A stretch of DNA of 64,000 bases from Methylotuvimicrobium buryatense 5G (GCF_000341735.1 NZ_KB455575.1:1332619-1396618); one strand, 5' to 3'. Shown: positions 27,034 to 36,659, counted from the first letter of the stretch. Numbers and translations are program-made. Notes: generated by a model not told the origin, from the sequence alone.

Positions 27034-30000
27034 ATGTCTATCGATATCGCACGCGCGGCCATCGAACGCCCGGTCAATACCTGGCTGATCATCCTGACTT
27101 GCCTGATCGGAGGCCTGTGGGGCCTATCCACGGTCGGGCGCCTCGAAGACCCTGCCTTTACCATTAAACAAGCCTTAGTCATTACGCCGTATCCTGGCGC
27201 GACGGCCGAAGAGGTCGAACTGGAAGTCACGGAACCCTTGGAATCGGCGATTCAACAATTACCGCAAATCAAACACATCACCTCGCGATCCAAACCCGGC
27301 ATTTCCGAAATCGAAGTCGAAATCAAGGACACCTACGATGGCAATACGATGCCGCAGGTCTGGGACGAGCTGAGGCGCAAAGTCGGCGATGCTCAAAAAA
27401 CCTTGCCGGAAGGCGCGAACCCATCGACCGTCAACGACGACTTCGGCGATGTATTCGGTATTTTTTATGCAATCACCGCACCGGGATTTTCGGATCGGGA
27501 AATCTTAGATCTGGCTAAATTTTTACGCCGCGAGCTGCTGACCGTGACCAATGTAGCAAAAGTCGAAACCGCCGGCATGCGCACCGAAACCATCTATGTC
27601 GAGGTATCGAATGCCAGGCTCGCGCGTTTCGGGCTACCGATGGCTCAGGTCTTAAATACCATTTCTTCGGAAAACAGGATCGCCGATGCCGGCGCGGTCA
27701 CGATCGACGACCGGCGCATCCGCATTACCACTTCCGCCGGCTTCGATTCAGTCTCCGCGATCGAAGCGTTGCGCATCGGTCGTCCCGGAAGCACGGAACA
27801 AATCAGCTTGATCGATCTTGCCGAGATCCGCCGCGAACCGACCGAAATCCCGGACCATCTCGTGCACTTCAACGGCATGCCGGCCTTTACGTTGGCGATT
27901 TCTGGCGTCACCGACGCCAACATCGTCACGATCGGCCAGGCGGTCGAGGCGCGCCTGGCCGAACTGGCGCCGCGCATTCCTTTAGGGATCGAGATTCATC
28001 CGATTTACGAGCAACACAAAGTCGTTGACCAATCGATCGATGACTTCATCGTCAATCTAATCGTATCGGTCTCGATCGTGATTCTGTCGCTGTGCCTAAT
28101 GATGGGCTGGCGCGTCGGTTTGATAGTCGGCGCGACGCTGCTGCTAACCGTGCTCGGTACGGTGTTCTTGATGCGTGTTTTTCATATCGATATGGAGCGC
28201 ATTTCGCTCGGCGCGTTGATTATCGCGATGGGCATGCTGGTCGATAACGCGATCGTGGTTGCCGAAGGCATGCTGATTAACATGCAGCACGGCATGAACG
28301 GCAAGGACGCCGCGACCATATCGGTCAAACGCACGCAACTGCCGCTGCTCGGCGCGACCGTGATCGGCATCATGGCCTTTTCCGGCATAGGGCTGTCGCC
28401 GGACGTCACCGGTGAATTTTTGTTTTCGCTGTTTGCGGTAATCGGGATGTCGCTGCTGTTAAGCTGGATCTTAGCGATCACGGTAACTCCTTTGTTCGGT
28501 CATTTATTCTTGAAAGTCGAGCAAACCGGTGAGGACCCCTACCGTGCGTGGGTCTATCAAGCCTACCGCAAAACGCTAACCGCTACCTTAAAAGCCAGAG
28601 CCTTGACCGCTTTGATCATGGTCCTGTTGACTGCGGCCTGCTTCGCCGGTTTCGGCATGGTCAAGCAAGCCTTTTTTCCCGACGCCAACACGCCGTTGTT
28701 CTACATTCATTATCAACTGCCGCAAGGCAGCGATATCCGCTCGACCGAACGCGATATCGGCGAAATCGACGCAATTATCCGCGCCAAACCGGACGTTGTG
28801 TCAGTGGCAAGCTTCATCGGCCGCGGCGCCAGCCGCTATATGCTGACTTACGCGCCGGAACAACCGAACAGCTCCTATGGACTGTTTATTGTCCGTACAG
28901 AAAATCTCGACCCCATTCCCGCCTTGGCCGCGGAATTGAAAAACGAACTGAACGCCGCCTATCCCAATGCCGAAATCCGCACCGAACGACTGATGTTCGG
29001 TCCCGGCGGCGGCGCGAAAATCGAAGCGCGTTTTTCAGGTCCCGACTCCGCCGTGCTGCGCCGGCTCGGCAACGAAGCTTTGGATATCATGCGCGCCGAC
29101 GGCAATCTCATCGATCTGCGCACGAATTGGCGGCAAAAGGAACTGGTGATGAAACCTGTCTATAGTCCCGAACGCGCGCGTATTGCCGGCATCGGTTTGA
29201 GCGACTTGGCGCAGGCCCTGCAATTCGCCAGCACCGGCATCCAAGCCGGTACTTACCGCGAGGACGACAAACAAATCCCCATCGTCGTTCGCCCGCCGGA
29301 TGCCGAGCGGCGCGATGCCAAACAATTGCGCGACCGCTTGGTTTGGAGCAATGCCGACCAATCTTATATCCCGATCGCGCAAATCGCCGAACATTTCGAA
29401 ACGGTCAGCGAGGATACCTTAATACACCGGCGCAACCGGGTGCGTACATTGATCGCGCAGGCCGACCCGTTACCGGAACTGACCGCCGATCAAGCCTTCC
29501 GCCGCATCCGCGCGCAAATCGAAGCCATTCCGCTACCGTCCGGTTATCGTTTCGAATGGGGCGGCGAATACGAAAGCTCGACCGACGCACAAACCGCGCT
29601 CAACGCCCAGATACCGGTCGGCTTCGTCGTCATGCTAGTCATCAGTATTTTGTTGTTCGGCAAAGTGCGTCAACCGCTGATCATCTGGCTGGTCGTGCCG
29701 ATGTCGGTCTGCGGCGTCGTGATCGGTCTGCTGATTTCCAATCAGCCGTTCAGCTTCATGGCCCTACTCGGTCTGTTGAGCCTGTCCGGCATGCTAATGA
29801 AAAATGCGATCGTGCTGGTCGACGAAATCGACGCGCAAATCGACGAAGGTAAACACGGCCATGCCGCGATCGTCGACGCCGGCGTTAGCCGTCTACGCCC
29901 GGTATTCCTTGCCGCCGGCACGACGATACTCGGTATGATCCCATTGTTAACCGATGCCTTTTTTGCCAGCATGGCGGTCACGATCATGGGAGGACTGGCC

Positions 30001-30084
30001 TTCGCGACTGTGTTGACCCTGATCGCCGTGCCGGTGTTGTATGCGTTGTTTTTTGGGGTAAAAGCCGAAGCTGCGGCGAAATAG
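27034..30084 (+). CDS. RND-family multidrug efflux permease (HAE1 type)
   Basis: 1016 aa, standard length. Twelve membrane helices in a 1+5+1+5 pattern with two large periplasmic loops. The proton-relay helix 4 reads GMLVDNAIVVAEG around residue 400: the first Asp of the AcrB pair is kept, the second is Asn. The relay Lys in helix 10 is in GMLMKNAIVLVDE. The N-terminal helix is followed by ALVITPYPGATAEEVELEVT, a common HAE motif. It forms a tripartite pump with the two upstream gene products. Substrate cannot be read from sequence. Confidence 0.93.
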   Translation: MSIDIARAAIERPVNTWLIILTCLIGGLWGLSTVGRLEDPAFTIKQALVITPYPGATAEEVELEVTEPLESAIQQLPQIKHITSRSKPGISEIEVEIKDTYDGNTMPQVWDELRRKVGDAQKTLPEGANPSTVNDDFGDVFGIFYAITAPGFSDREILDLAKFLRRELLTVTNVAKVETAGMRTETIYVEVSNARLARFGLPMAQVLNTISSENRIADAGAVTIDDRRIRITTSAGFDSVSAIEALRIGRPGSTEQISLIDLAEIRREPTEIPDHLVHFNGMPAFTLAISGVTDANIVTIGQAVEARLAELAPRIPLGIEIHPIYEQHKVVDQSIDDFIVNLIVSVSIVILSLCLMMGWRVGLIVGATLLLTVLGTVFLMRVFHIDMERISLGALIIAMGMLVDNAIVVAEGMLINMQHGMNGKDAATISVKRTQLPLLGATVIGIMAFSGIGLSPDVTGEFLFSLFAVIGMSLLLSWILAITVTPLFGHLFLKVEQTGEDPYRAWVYQAYRKTLTATLKARALTALIMVLLTAACFAGFGMVKQAFFPDANTPLFYIHYQLPQGSDIRSTERDIGEIDAIIRAKPDVVSVASFIGRGASRYMLTYAPEQPNSSYGLFIVRTENLDPIPALAAELKNELNAAYPNAEIRTERLMFGPGGGAKIEARFSGPDSAVLRRLGNEALDIMRADGNLIDLRTNWRQKELVMKPVYSPERARIAGIGLSDLAQALQFASTGIQAGTYREDDKQIPIVVRPPDAERRDAKQLRDRLVWSNADQSYIPIAQIAEHFETVSEDTLIHRRNRVRTLIAQADPLPELTADQAFRRIRAQIEAIPLPSGYRFEWGGEYESSTDAQTALNAQIPVGFVVMLVISILLFGKVRQPLIIWLVVPMSVCGVVIGLLISNQPFSFMALLGLLSLSGMLMKNAIVLVDEIDAQIDEGKHGHAAIVDAGVSRLRPVFLAAGTTILGMIPLLTDAFFASMAVTIMGGLAFATVLTLIAVPVLYALFFGVKAEAAAK

Positions 30085-30100
30085 CTCTCTGCGGGACGGT

Positions 30101-30965
30101 TACAGACTTCGAAAATGGACAACGGCAACTTGAACGACGCCGGCCTCGACATCGCGACGAAGGCATCGCTCCTACAGCGACTGAAAGCCTTTGTGGGAGC
30201 GATCCCCTGATCGCGATCGTCGAAGTCGATACGACCGAAAACCGCACAACGGTATCGAAGTCGCAACGCCAAAGCCCCGAAAAAAACGGCTAAACGTTAC
30301 AGACTTCGAAAAAGGACAACGACAACTTGAACGACGCCGGCCTCGACATCGCGACGAAGGCGTCGCTCCCACAGCGACGGGAAGCCTTTGTAGGAGCGAT
30401 CCCCTGATCGCGATCGTCGAACTCGATACGACCGAAAAACGCACAACGGTATCGAAGTCGCAACGCCAAAGCCCCGAAAAAAACGCCTAAACGTTACAGA
30501 CTTCGAAAAAGGACAACGACAACTTGAACGACGCCGGCCTCGACATCGCGACGAAGGCGTCGCTCCCACAGCGACGGGAAGCCTTTGTGGGAGCGATCCC
30601 CTGATCGCGATCGTCGAACTCGATACGACCGAAAAACGCACAACGGTATCGAAGTCGTAGCGCCAAAGCCCCGAAAAAAACGGCTAAACGTTACAGACTT
30701 CGAAAAAAGACAACGACAACTTGAACGACGCCGGCCTCGACATCGCGACGAAGGCGTCGCTACCACAGCGACGGGAAGCCTTTGTGGGAGCGATCCCCTG
30801 ATCGCGATCGTCGAACTCGATACGACCGAAAAACGCACAACGGTATCGAAGTCGCAACGCCAAAGCCCCGAAATAAACGGCTAAACGTTACAGACTTCGA
30901 AAAAGGACAACGGCAACTTGAACGACGCCGGCCTCGACATCGCGACGAAGGCGTCGCTCCCACAA
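30101..30965. repeat. Tandem array of 197-bp REPIN-like units
   Basis: Units start with TACAGACTTCGAAAA at 30101, 30298, 30495, 30692 and 30889: four full copies at an exact 197-bp period and one partial. Each contains two inverted REP-like arms, CGACGAAGGCGTCGCTCCCA and TGTGGGAGCGATCCCCTGAT, followed by CGCGATCGTCGA. A few substitutions distinguish units. Open frames crossing the array on both strands repeat with it and are not genes. From 30966 to 31172 there is a GCGGGACGGAGTTGCAAACC hairpin and the leader of the next gene. Confidence 0.9.
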
Positions 30966-31172
30966 AAGATTTTTCTCCTGCGGGACGGAGTTGCAAACCC
31001 CGTCCCGCCAATGAACAAAAATCGTGGAGTCGGGTGCGTTCCTTATTCAGCAGAGATTAAGCGTCAAATGCGACAATCTCTCAAGTGCGGGAAAATTGAC
31101 CGACGCCGATATCCGACGATCGCATGCCTTTCCTGCCTAACCCGCCAAGGCCCAAGCCTGGAGGCAAATACG

Positions 31173-33101
31173 ATGAAAACGATTATCATGCTGCTTGTCG
31201 CGTTGATATCTTACGTGCCGACCGCATCCGCTCAACAAGAGAATCCGGCTTTCAGTCAAGCCGAACTCGATCAAATGCTGGCGCCGATCGCGTTGTATCC
31301 CGACGCACTATTGTCGCAAATACTGGTGGCGGCCACCTACCCTTTAGAAGTCGTCGAAGCGGCCCGTTGGTCGGTAGACAATCCGGGCCTCGAAGGCGAA
31401 CAGGCTGCAAATGCCGCCGAACATCAACCCTGGGACCCCAGCGTCAAAGCCTTGGTTGCATTTCCGGGCGTCCTGAACCGGATGAACGACGACCTGAACT
31501 GGACTCGCGCGCTCGGCGACGCGTTTTTATTTCAAGAAGCGCAAGTCATGGATAGCGTTCAGAACCTGCGGCAACGAGCCTATGAGGCGGGCAACCTCAA
31601 TTCGACGGAAAACGCGCGAGTCGTACGAGAAAATCAAGTTATCGTTATCGAACCGGCCAACCCTCAAGTCGTCTATGTGCCTTATTATAATCCACAGATC
31701 GTTTACGGCTCATGGTGGTGGCCCGGTTACGCCCCCATTTACTGGGGGCCGCCGCCCGGCATTCATTTGAACTTGGGCTTTAATTGGGGCTGGGGACGCG
31801 GCATCTTCGTATCGCCGGGTTTTTTCTTCAGCAGCTTCGACTGGTATCGACGCCAGACCGTAGTTGTCCATCGCCATCATATTTATCAACACAGACCTCA
31901 TTTTTATTCGGGACGACACGTACGCTATGCAGACTTTCCTAGATGGCAGCATAATTCGAATCACCGCAGAGGTGTTGCCTATCGCCATGATTCGCTGCAG
32001 CGTCAATTCGGAACGTCAAGACGTTTCGGTGCCGACTATGCCAATACTCGCCGAAATAAATTCGATCGCACCGATAACATAAACCGGTCTCAATCGGGAC
32101 GGCGCAACCAAGGCTGGAGCGGTTATGCCTCCACGCGAAATAATGACGATCGATCAACGGCCAAAAGCACCGGGCGGAGAGATAATCGCTCCGACACCGA
32201 CAGAATGACAACAAGAGATCGTTGGCGCACTAATAGCACCAACTGGCCCCAATCCGACCAGCGCAATCGAGGCTGGAGCAATAATGCCGCCACGCAAAGT
32301 CATGACGATCGATCAACGGCCCAAAGCTCCGGACGCAGAGATAATCGCTCCGACACCGACAGAATGACAACAAGAGATCGTTGGCGCACTAATAGCACCA
32401 ACCGGCCCCAATCCGACCAGCGCAATCGAGATCGGAGCAGTTATGCCACCACGCAAAGTCATGACGATCGATCAACGGCCCAAAGCTCCGGACGCAGAGA
32501 TAATCGCTCCGACACCGACAGAATGTCGACAAGAGATCGTTGGCGCCAATCCAGCGGAATTTCGTCAAGCGGTTTGTCAAACGATTTAGGTTCGCGCAAT
32601 TCCAGCACAAACGCTCAAAGCGCTTCATTCGGCAATACCCGGAGGCAAAGCAGTACCTATAATCGTGGCAACGCGCAACGGCGAGAAATTTCTTCGCAGC
32701 GAACGGCCTCCGATTTATCTTCAAACCGCGAAGCCGGGAGTCTTCCTGCGCAACGACGCTCTAGCGCCCCTAACCGAGAAACTAATCGAAACCAAGATTT
32801 TCATCGTCAAATTTCTAGTGGAGCAACTATTCAAAATAGACGCGCCAGCTCATACGGACCAACGTCTCCAGCTTTTTCACCAGAACGTCAACAAACCCGC
32901 CCCTCCACTAATGCGCGCGTAACAAGAACCGAAAACCGACTTCAGACTCCGTCTTCCTCGACGACCGTTAGTCGCGATAGAGGCGGCTCATCGACAGGTG
33001 TGCGTTATCGACCCTCAAACAGTAACAATAGTCGCGGCGACTCAGGCGGTTATTCCTCCGGCAGGTCATTCAATCGAAGAGAGTCATCAAATTCACGCTG
33101 A
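31173..33101 (+). CDS. DUF3300 protein with Arg/Ser-rich repeat tail
   Basis: 642 aa from ATG 31173, with CTGGAGG upstream; the longer frame begins inside the REPIN array and is rejected. Signal peptide ends near ASA|QQ. Residues ~28-175 are the DUF3300 domain (LDQMLAPIALYPDALLSQIL, LVAFPGVLNRMN, VVYVPYYNPQIVYG). A Gly/Trp/Pro-rich membrane-like stretch (WWWPGYAPIYWGPPPG) follows, and the last ~350 residues are hydrophilic and rich in Arg, Ser, Asn and Asp, with 53-residue repeats. Likely envelope or exported; function unknown. Confidence 0.82.
   Translation: MKTIIMLLVALISYVPTASAQQENPAFSQAELDQMLAPIALYPDALLSQILVAATYPLEVVEAARWSVDNPGLEGEQAANAAEHQPWDPSVKALVAFPGVLNRMNDDLNWTRALGDAFLFQEAQVMDSVQNLRQRAYEAGNLNSTENARVVRENQVIVIEPANPQVVYVPYYNPQIVYGSWWWPGYAPIYWGPPPGIHLNLGFNWGWGRGIFVSPGFFFSSFDWYRRQTVVVHRHHIYQHRPHFYSGRHVRYADFPRWQHNSNHRRGVAYRHDSLQRQFGTSRRFGADYANTRRNKFDRTDNINRSQSGRRNQGWSGYASTRNNDDRSTAKSTGRRDNRSDTDRMTTRDRWRTNSTNWPQSDQRNRGWSNNAATQSHDDRSTAQSSGRRDNRSDTDRMTTRDRWRTNSTNRPQSDQRNRDRSSYATTQSHDDRSTAQSSGRRDNRSDTDRMSTRDRWRQSSGISSSGLSNDLGSRNSSTNAQSASFGNTRRQSSTYNRGNAQRREISSQRTASDLSSNREAGSLPAQRRSSAPNRETNRNQDFHRQISSGATIQNRRASSYGPTSPAFSPERQQTRPSTNARVTRTENRLQTPSSSTTVSRDRGGSSTGVRYRPSNSNNSRGDSGGYSSGRSFNRRESSNSR
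32046..32540 (+). repeat. Intragenic 159-bp (53-codon) tandem repeats
   Basis: The codons for M(T/S)TRDRWR start at 32205, 32364 and 32523, exactly 159 bp apart. A more diverged unit precedes 32205. Each unit ends in SGRRDNRSDTDR. The repeat is in frame, so copy changes would lengthen or shorten the tail of the DUF3300 protein. Confidence 0.9.
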
Positions 33102-33172
33102 CATACTTCGTGAGTAAAATCTCGCATTTAGGTTTATTCTAAAGTAGCATTTCACCATGAAGAATAAGAAGT

Positions 33173-33588
33173 TATAACTTTCGCACTTCAAATTTCGGCA
33201 TTAGCCAACCTGATTAGCAAGATACCTCAGCTTGCCGAAGCCAAGTGTCCGAGCAGGGGCCAGTCGTAGTCGAAAAAACTAAAATATGCCTTCTGCGGGA
33301 CGGGTTATTTAACCCGTCCCCAACGTTTCGGTTTGCCCTAAACATTTCGGCTGACTTCGGCCAAAGTCAAAACGTTTAGGACGGGGTTGCAAACCCCGTC
33401 TTGCTAGGGATATGCTGGTTTTTGGGCTTTAGCTGAAGAAACTTGCTAATCAGGTTAGCCAATGGAGGTGCCGGGGTGTTCGGCAAAGGCTTTGATAGCA
33501 TGGATGCTATCATAGAGCCTACATGGACGTATTTACGGCGTCCTTTGACGGGCACCCCGGCACCGAAATTTGACAAGCAAAGGGTATA
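33173..33588 (+). repeat. Family A element (A5) carrying a family B insertion
   Basis: Begins TATAACTTTCGCACTTC and ends GACAAGCAAAGGGTATA. It contains the core ACATGGACGTATTTACGGCG. Element B2 (33209-33454) sits after TTCGGCATTAGCCAA with a duplicated TTAGCCAA. Confidence 0.85.
33209..33454 (+). mobile_element. Family B MITE-like element (B2), 246 bp
   Basis: Ends are CCTGATTAGCAAG and CTTGCTAATCAGG, flanked by the 8-bp direct repeat TTAGCCAA (33201-33208, 33455-33462). It contains the hairpins GACGGGTTATTTAACCCGTC and GACGGGGTTGCAAACCCCGT, and the uninterrupted target GGGATATGCTGGTTTTTGGG of the group II intron found in B1. Confidence 0.88.
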
Positions 33589-33759
33589 ATACAATAACGT
33601 GTTATTCGTTTGTATAGAGCTTTCGTTCACGCAAGAGGTTAGCAGGAATGTTCAGATAATCTCTTAAAATACGTCAACTGCTTCATGGTTAAACTACCGA
33701 ATTTAGGTTTATGCCCAACAATTCATTGCTTGGCATAAACCTAATCCGTAAAAATCAAC

Positions 33760-35145
33760 CTACTTCTCAGTCGACGTTTGCTTAAACACCACATCGGCTT
33801 TCGTCCCACCCTTGCCTGGCGAAGTGCCGAGAACTAGCTCCGCTTGATGTAAGTCGGCAATTTCCTTGACAATCGGAAGTCCTAATCCGCAGCCATCCCC
33901 AGGACTTCCCGGAATTCGATAAAAGCGCTCGAAGATTTTATCCATTTCGGATACCGGTATGCCCGGCCCATCGTCCTCGACAGTCAACGTAGGCGAAGAA
34001 CCCGGCTTTAACCTTACGATTATGCTACCGTTCTCTCGTCCGTAACAAATCGCGTTATCGAGAAGATTGACCAATAACTCGCGAATTAAAATTTCGTTGC
34101 CATTGATATAAACCGCATGTTTAGGGCCTTCGAAACTGAGCTCGATATTATTCTGCAAGGCCTTAGGAACCCATTCGCTGCTGACCTCCCTCACCAGCGC
34201 CAATAAATCGAACTTTTCCAAAAGCAGCCCGCTTTCAATTGCACCCGATTTAGCTAATGCCAAAAGTTGAGAGATGATATGAGAAACCCTGTCGGCACTG
34301 CTTTGAATTTGCAGTAAGGCCGGCTTCATTGCCGCCATGTTATCTTCCCGTAACGCTCTCTCCGATTGCAATTTCAGCCCCGCTAGCGGCGTACGAAGTT
34401 GATGCGCGGCATTAGCGATAAAGCGTTGCTGAGAAGCAATCGCGCCATCCAAGCGCTTCAACAAGCCATTAATGGTATCGGTCAAAATCCGTACTTCCGC
34501 AAAAACATGCGCTTCAGGGATCGGACTTAAGTCTTTCGGGGAGCGCATCGCAATTTCATCGGCCAATCCGCGTAAAGGACTCAAGCCTCGATAAACGGCC
34601 TTGCGCATATAGAAACCAATAAAAATCGCTAAAACAATCGGCGGAATCAAATCGGCCAATAAAATATCCATCATCATGTTGCGGCGCTTGTTGAGCGTCT
34701 CGGCAACATGCACGAATACGATTTCCGGAAGATCTTCCCGCGCGACAAGGATAGAGACTCCTCGGACAGACTCGCCTCGAACCGTATCATTGAAAAAAAC
34801 CGGCGTCGACCAATCGGTCGATTCATCGAAAGGTTCGGGAACGAAGCTATCTCCGGCGATCATGCCTTGGTTTTCAGCGATGATTTTGAAATAAGTCTTG
34901 TCTAATTCATCCCATTTGAAAATGGTCAACGCAGCCGGGGGTAATTCCGCAATAATCCGATTGTCATTCACTTTGATTTCCTGCACCAAAGAACCTGCCG
35001 AATCCAATAGCCATCGATCGTAAGCTTCATCGACATAATGCCGCGTAACATAATAGGAACTAACGGCTTCAAACACGACAAACAGCAAAACCGGCGTGAT
35101 TAACCGAATCAGTATTTCGGTTCTTAGCGTTCTATTTTGCTCCAT
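33760..35145 (-). CDS. Sensor histidine kinase (TctE/QseC type)
   Basis: 461 aa. First membrane helix at ~15-30 (ITPVLLFVVFEAVSSYYV), a periplasmic domain to ~165, a second helix (DLIPPIVLAIFIGFYM), and a HAMP-like linker. H-box RFIANAAHQLRTPLAGLK, N box LLVNLLDNAICYG, G1 VEDDGPGIPV, and G2 GCGLGLPIVKEI. The gene overlaps the upstream response regulator gene by 14 bp, making a standard two-component pair. The stimulus is unknown. Confidence 0.92.
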   Translation of the reverse strand: MEQNRTLRTEILIRLITPVLLFVVFEAVSSYYVTRHYVDEAYDRWLLDSAGSLVQEIKVNDNRIIAELPPAALTIFKWDELDKTYFKIIAENQGMIAGDSFVPEPFDESTDWSTPVFFNDTVRGESVRGVSILVAREDLPEIVFVHVAETLNKRRNMMMDILLADLIPPIVLAIFIGFYMRKAVYRGLSPLRGLADEIAMRSPKDLSPIPEAHVFAEVRILTDTINGLLKRLDGAIASQQRFIANAAHQLRTPLAGLKLQSERALREDNMAAMKPALLQIQSSADRVSHIISQLLALAKSGAIESGLLLEKFDLLALVREVSSEWVPKALQNNIELSFEGPKHAVYINGNEILIRELLVNLLDNAICYGRENGSIIVRLKPGSSPTLTVEDDGPGIPVSEMDKIFERFYRIPGSPGDGCGLGLPIVKEIADLHQAELVLGTSPGKGGTKADVVFKQTSTEK

Positions 35146-35812
35146 CGCTACCCGTCTCCAGCAAGTAACCTAAACCCCGTACTGTCCGTATAACGGCGTC
35201 GTAAGGTTCGATGCGCTTTCGAACGCGGTGCACATATACTTCGATCGCATTATCGGCCAATGCATCGCCGTCCGCCGACAAACGCTGCGCGATACGATCC
35301 TTGCAAACCACTTTGCCTGCTTGTAACAGCAAAATTTCGAGAACCGCCGCTTCACGAGCCGATAACACCAATAACTGCCCATCCGCGGAAACTTGGTTAT
35401 TTTGAGTATCGAGCGAAAGACGACCCACTTCGATGGTATAGCTGAAGCCCCCATAACAACGCCTGATCAAAGCGTGAATACGCGCTTCCAACTCCATTAG
35501 CTCGAAAGGTTTGGTCATGTAGTCGTCCGCACCTTGACGAATACCCTCGATGCGGTCGTTCATACTTTCCCGTGCCGTCAAAATCAATATTGGCAATGAA
35601 ACCTTGCGGTTACGAAATTTGCGCAATAATTCTAAACCGTCCATATCGGGCAACCCCAAGTCGAGCACAATCAAATCGAAATCTTGTGCTTCTACCAATT
35701 GCTCGGCATAACGCCCGCTTTTGGTGGCGGTAACAACGTAACCGGTTTTTTTAAGCGTATGAATCAATCCATCGGTAAGAACGGAATCATCTTCGATCAA
35801 TAAAATATTCAT
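35132..35812 (-). CDS. OmpR-family response regulator
   Basis: 226 aa. Receiver domain with the acidic pair IEDD (7-9), phospho-acceptor Asp51 in LIVLDLGLPDMDG, switch Thr in ILILTARES, and Lys in MTKPFELMELEARI. The winged-helix domain covers ~125-220 (LLVLSAREAAVLEILLLQ; NAIEVYVHRVRKRIEPYDA; RTVRGLGYLLE). It is partner of the overlapping kinase gene. DNA targets are unknown. Confidence 0.94.
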   Translation of the reverse strand: MNILLIEDDSVLTDGLIHTLKKTGYVVTATKSGRYAEQLVEAQDFDLIVLDLGLPDMDGLELLRKFRNRKVSLPILILTARESMNDRIEGIRQGADDYMTKPFELMELEARIHALIRRCYGGFSYTIEVGRLSLDTQNNQVSADGQLLVLSAREAAVLEILLLQAGKVVCKDRIAQRLSADGDALADNAIEVYVHRVRKRIEPYDAVIRTVRGLGYLLETGSDGAK

Positions 35813-35918
35813 AATAGTTAAAGCATAAACAAAACGATAAACCTAAAAAATCAGTCGGAGCGCTTGGAATTCGTTCGTGTTGGGCAAAGAGAGCCCCTCA
35901 TGGACGGGTTCACCCCGC

Positions 35919-36083
35919 ATAGGCGCCAACTTAAGGAAAAACGCGCCATTCCGCCAGGTTGGCGGAATCCAGGGCCAGGGATGGCAATGCTTAGCTTCAC
36001 ACTCATGTAGACAATCCATGCCGATATGACGAATAAAGCCACAAATACACCATAGTATAGGCACTAAGTTGGCGATTATGGGG
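35919..36083 (+). repeat. Family D dispersed element (D2)
   Basis: Starts ATAGGCGCCAACTTAAGG and ends CACTAAGTTGGCGATTATG. It is flanked by the 9-bp direct repeat TCACCCCGC (35910-35918, 36084-36092). Interior matches D4, including GCCATTCCGCCAGG and GGCGGAATCCAGGGCCA. Confidence 0.75.
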
Positions 36084-36198
36084 TCACCCCGCACCAAAAA
36101 TTATCTAAATAGTCATTTACTGTGAAAGTCCGCAAATCCGAAGTCCTTATCTAATTTTTCGATATGCAAAGCTCAGCAACGAAAATGCCGGTTCCGAA

Positions 36199-36304
36199 GA
36201 GGGTGCGGTTACTCGTCCGACAGGCGTCGGCGGCAAGGATAGCCGCCGTCGAGACTACATGGACGTATTCAAGGCGTCCTGTCGGGCGAGTGACCGCACC
36301 CTCC
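36199..36304. repeat. Family F inverted-repeat element (F2)
   Basis: A long imperfect hairpin: GAGGGTGCGGTTACTCGTCC pairs with GGCGAGTGACCGCACCCTC. Inner arms are GTCGGCGGC/GCCGCCGTCG. It contains ACATGGACGTATTCAAGGCG, the core also present in family A. Confidence 0.8.
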
Positions 36305-36497
36305 CCAACGCCCCGCACTTTCATTTACTGGGGCGATTGCCAGGCTTTCATGAACTTTAGGCTATCGAACATTGATACTGAGTTCATAACGTTCCGTAAT
36401 AAGCATACCTCATACCTAACAAAATTGAACGATTATTAAGTAAGAATGGACCAGAAATCAATGCCTAATACTAAACTGCATACTCAGGCTAAATAGT

Positions 36498-36659
36498 TAT
36501 ACCCATCGCACTTCAAATTTCGGCATTGACGTATGGAGGCGCCGGGGTGTTCGGCAAAGGCTTTGACAGCAGGGATGCTGTCACAGAGCCTACATGGACG
36601 TATTCACGGCGTCCTTTGACGGACACCCCTGCGCCGAAATTTGACCAGCAAAGGGTATA
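36498..36659 (+). repeat. Family A element, 162-bp form (A6)
   Basis: Starts TATACCCATCGCACTTC and ends GACCAGCAAAGGGTATA, with GACAGCAGGGATGCTGTC as inner hairpin and the ACATGGACGTATTCACGGCG core. Nearly identical to A7 at 49390-49551. Confidence 0.88.

Larger units (their letters stand above)
33125..33725 (-). repeat. Family E repeat split by element A5 (E3)
   Basis: The left piece (to 33172, TTCACCATGAAGAATAAGAA) and the right piece (33589-33725, TAGAGCTTTCGTTCACGCAA and CATGGTTAAACTACC) are together homologous to the continuous E1 copy read in the other orientation. A5 interrupts it. Confidence 0.75.

Noticed and set aside
30101-30965. Possible CRISPR array
   Set aside because: The period is 197 bp and the whole unit is conserved with no unique spacers; there are no cas genes.
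30172-31060. A series of overlapping 83-114-residue frames on both strands after the RND gene
   Set aside because: They repeat with the 197-bp array period, are arginine-rich translations of REP sequence, and lack ribosome binding sites; the array itself explains them.
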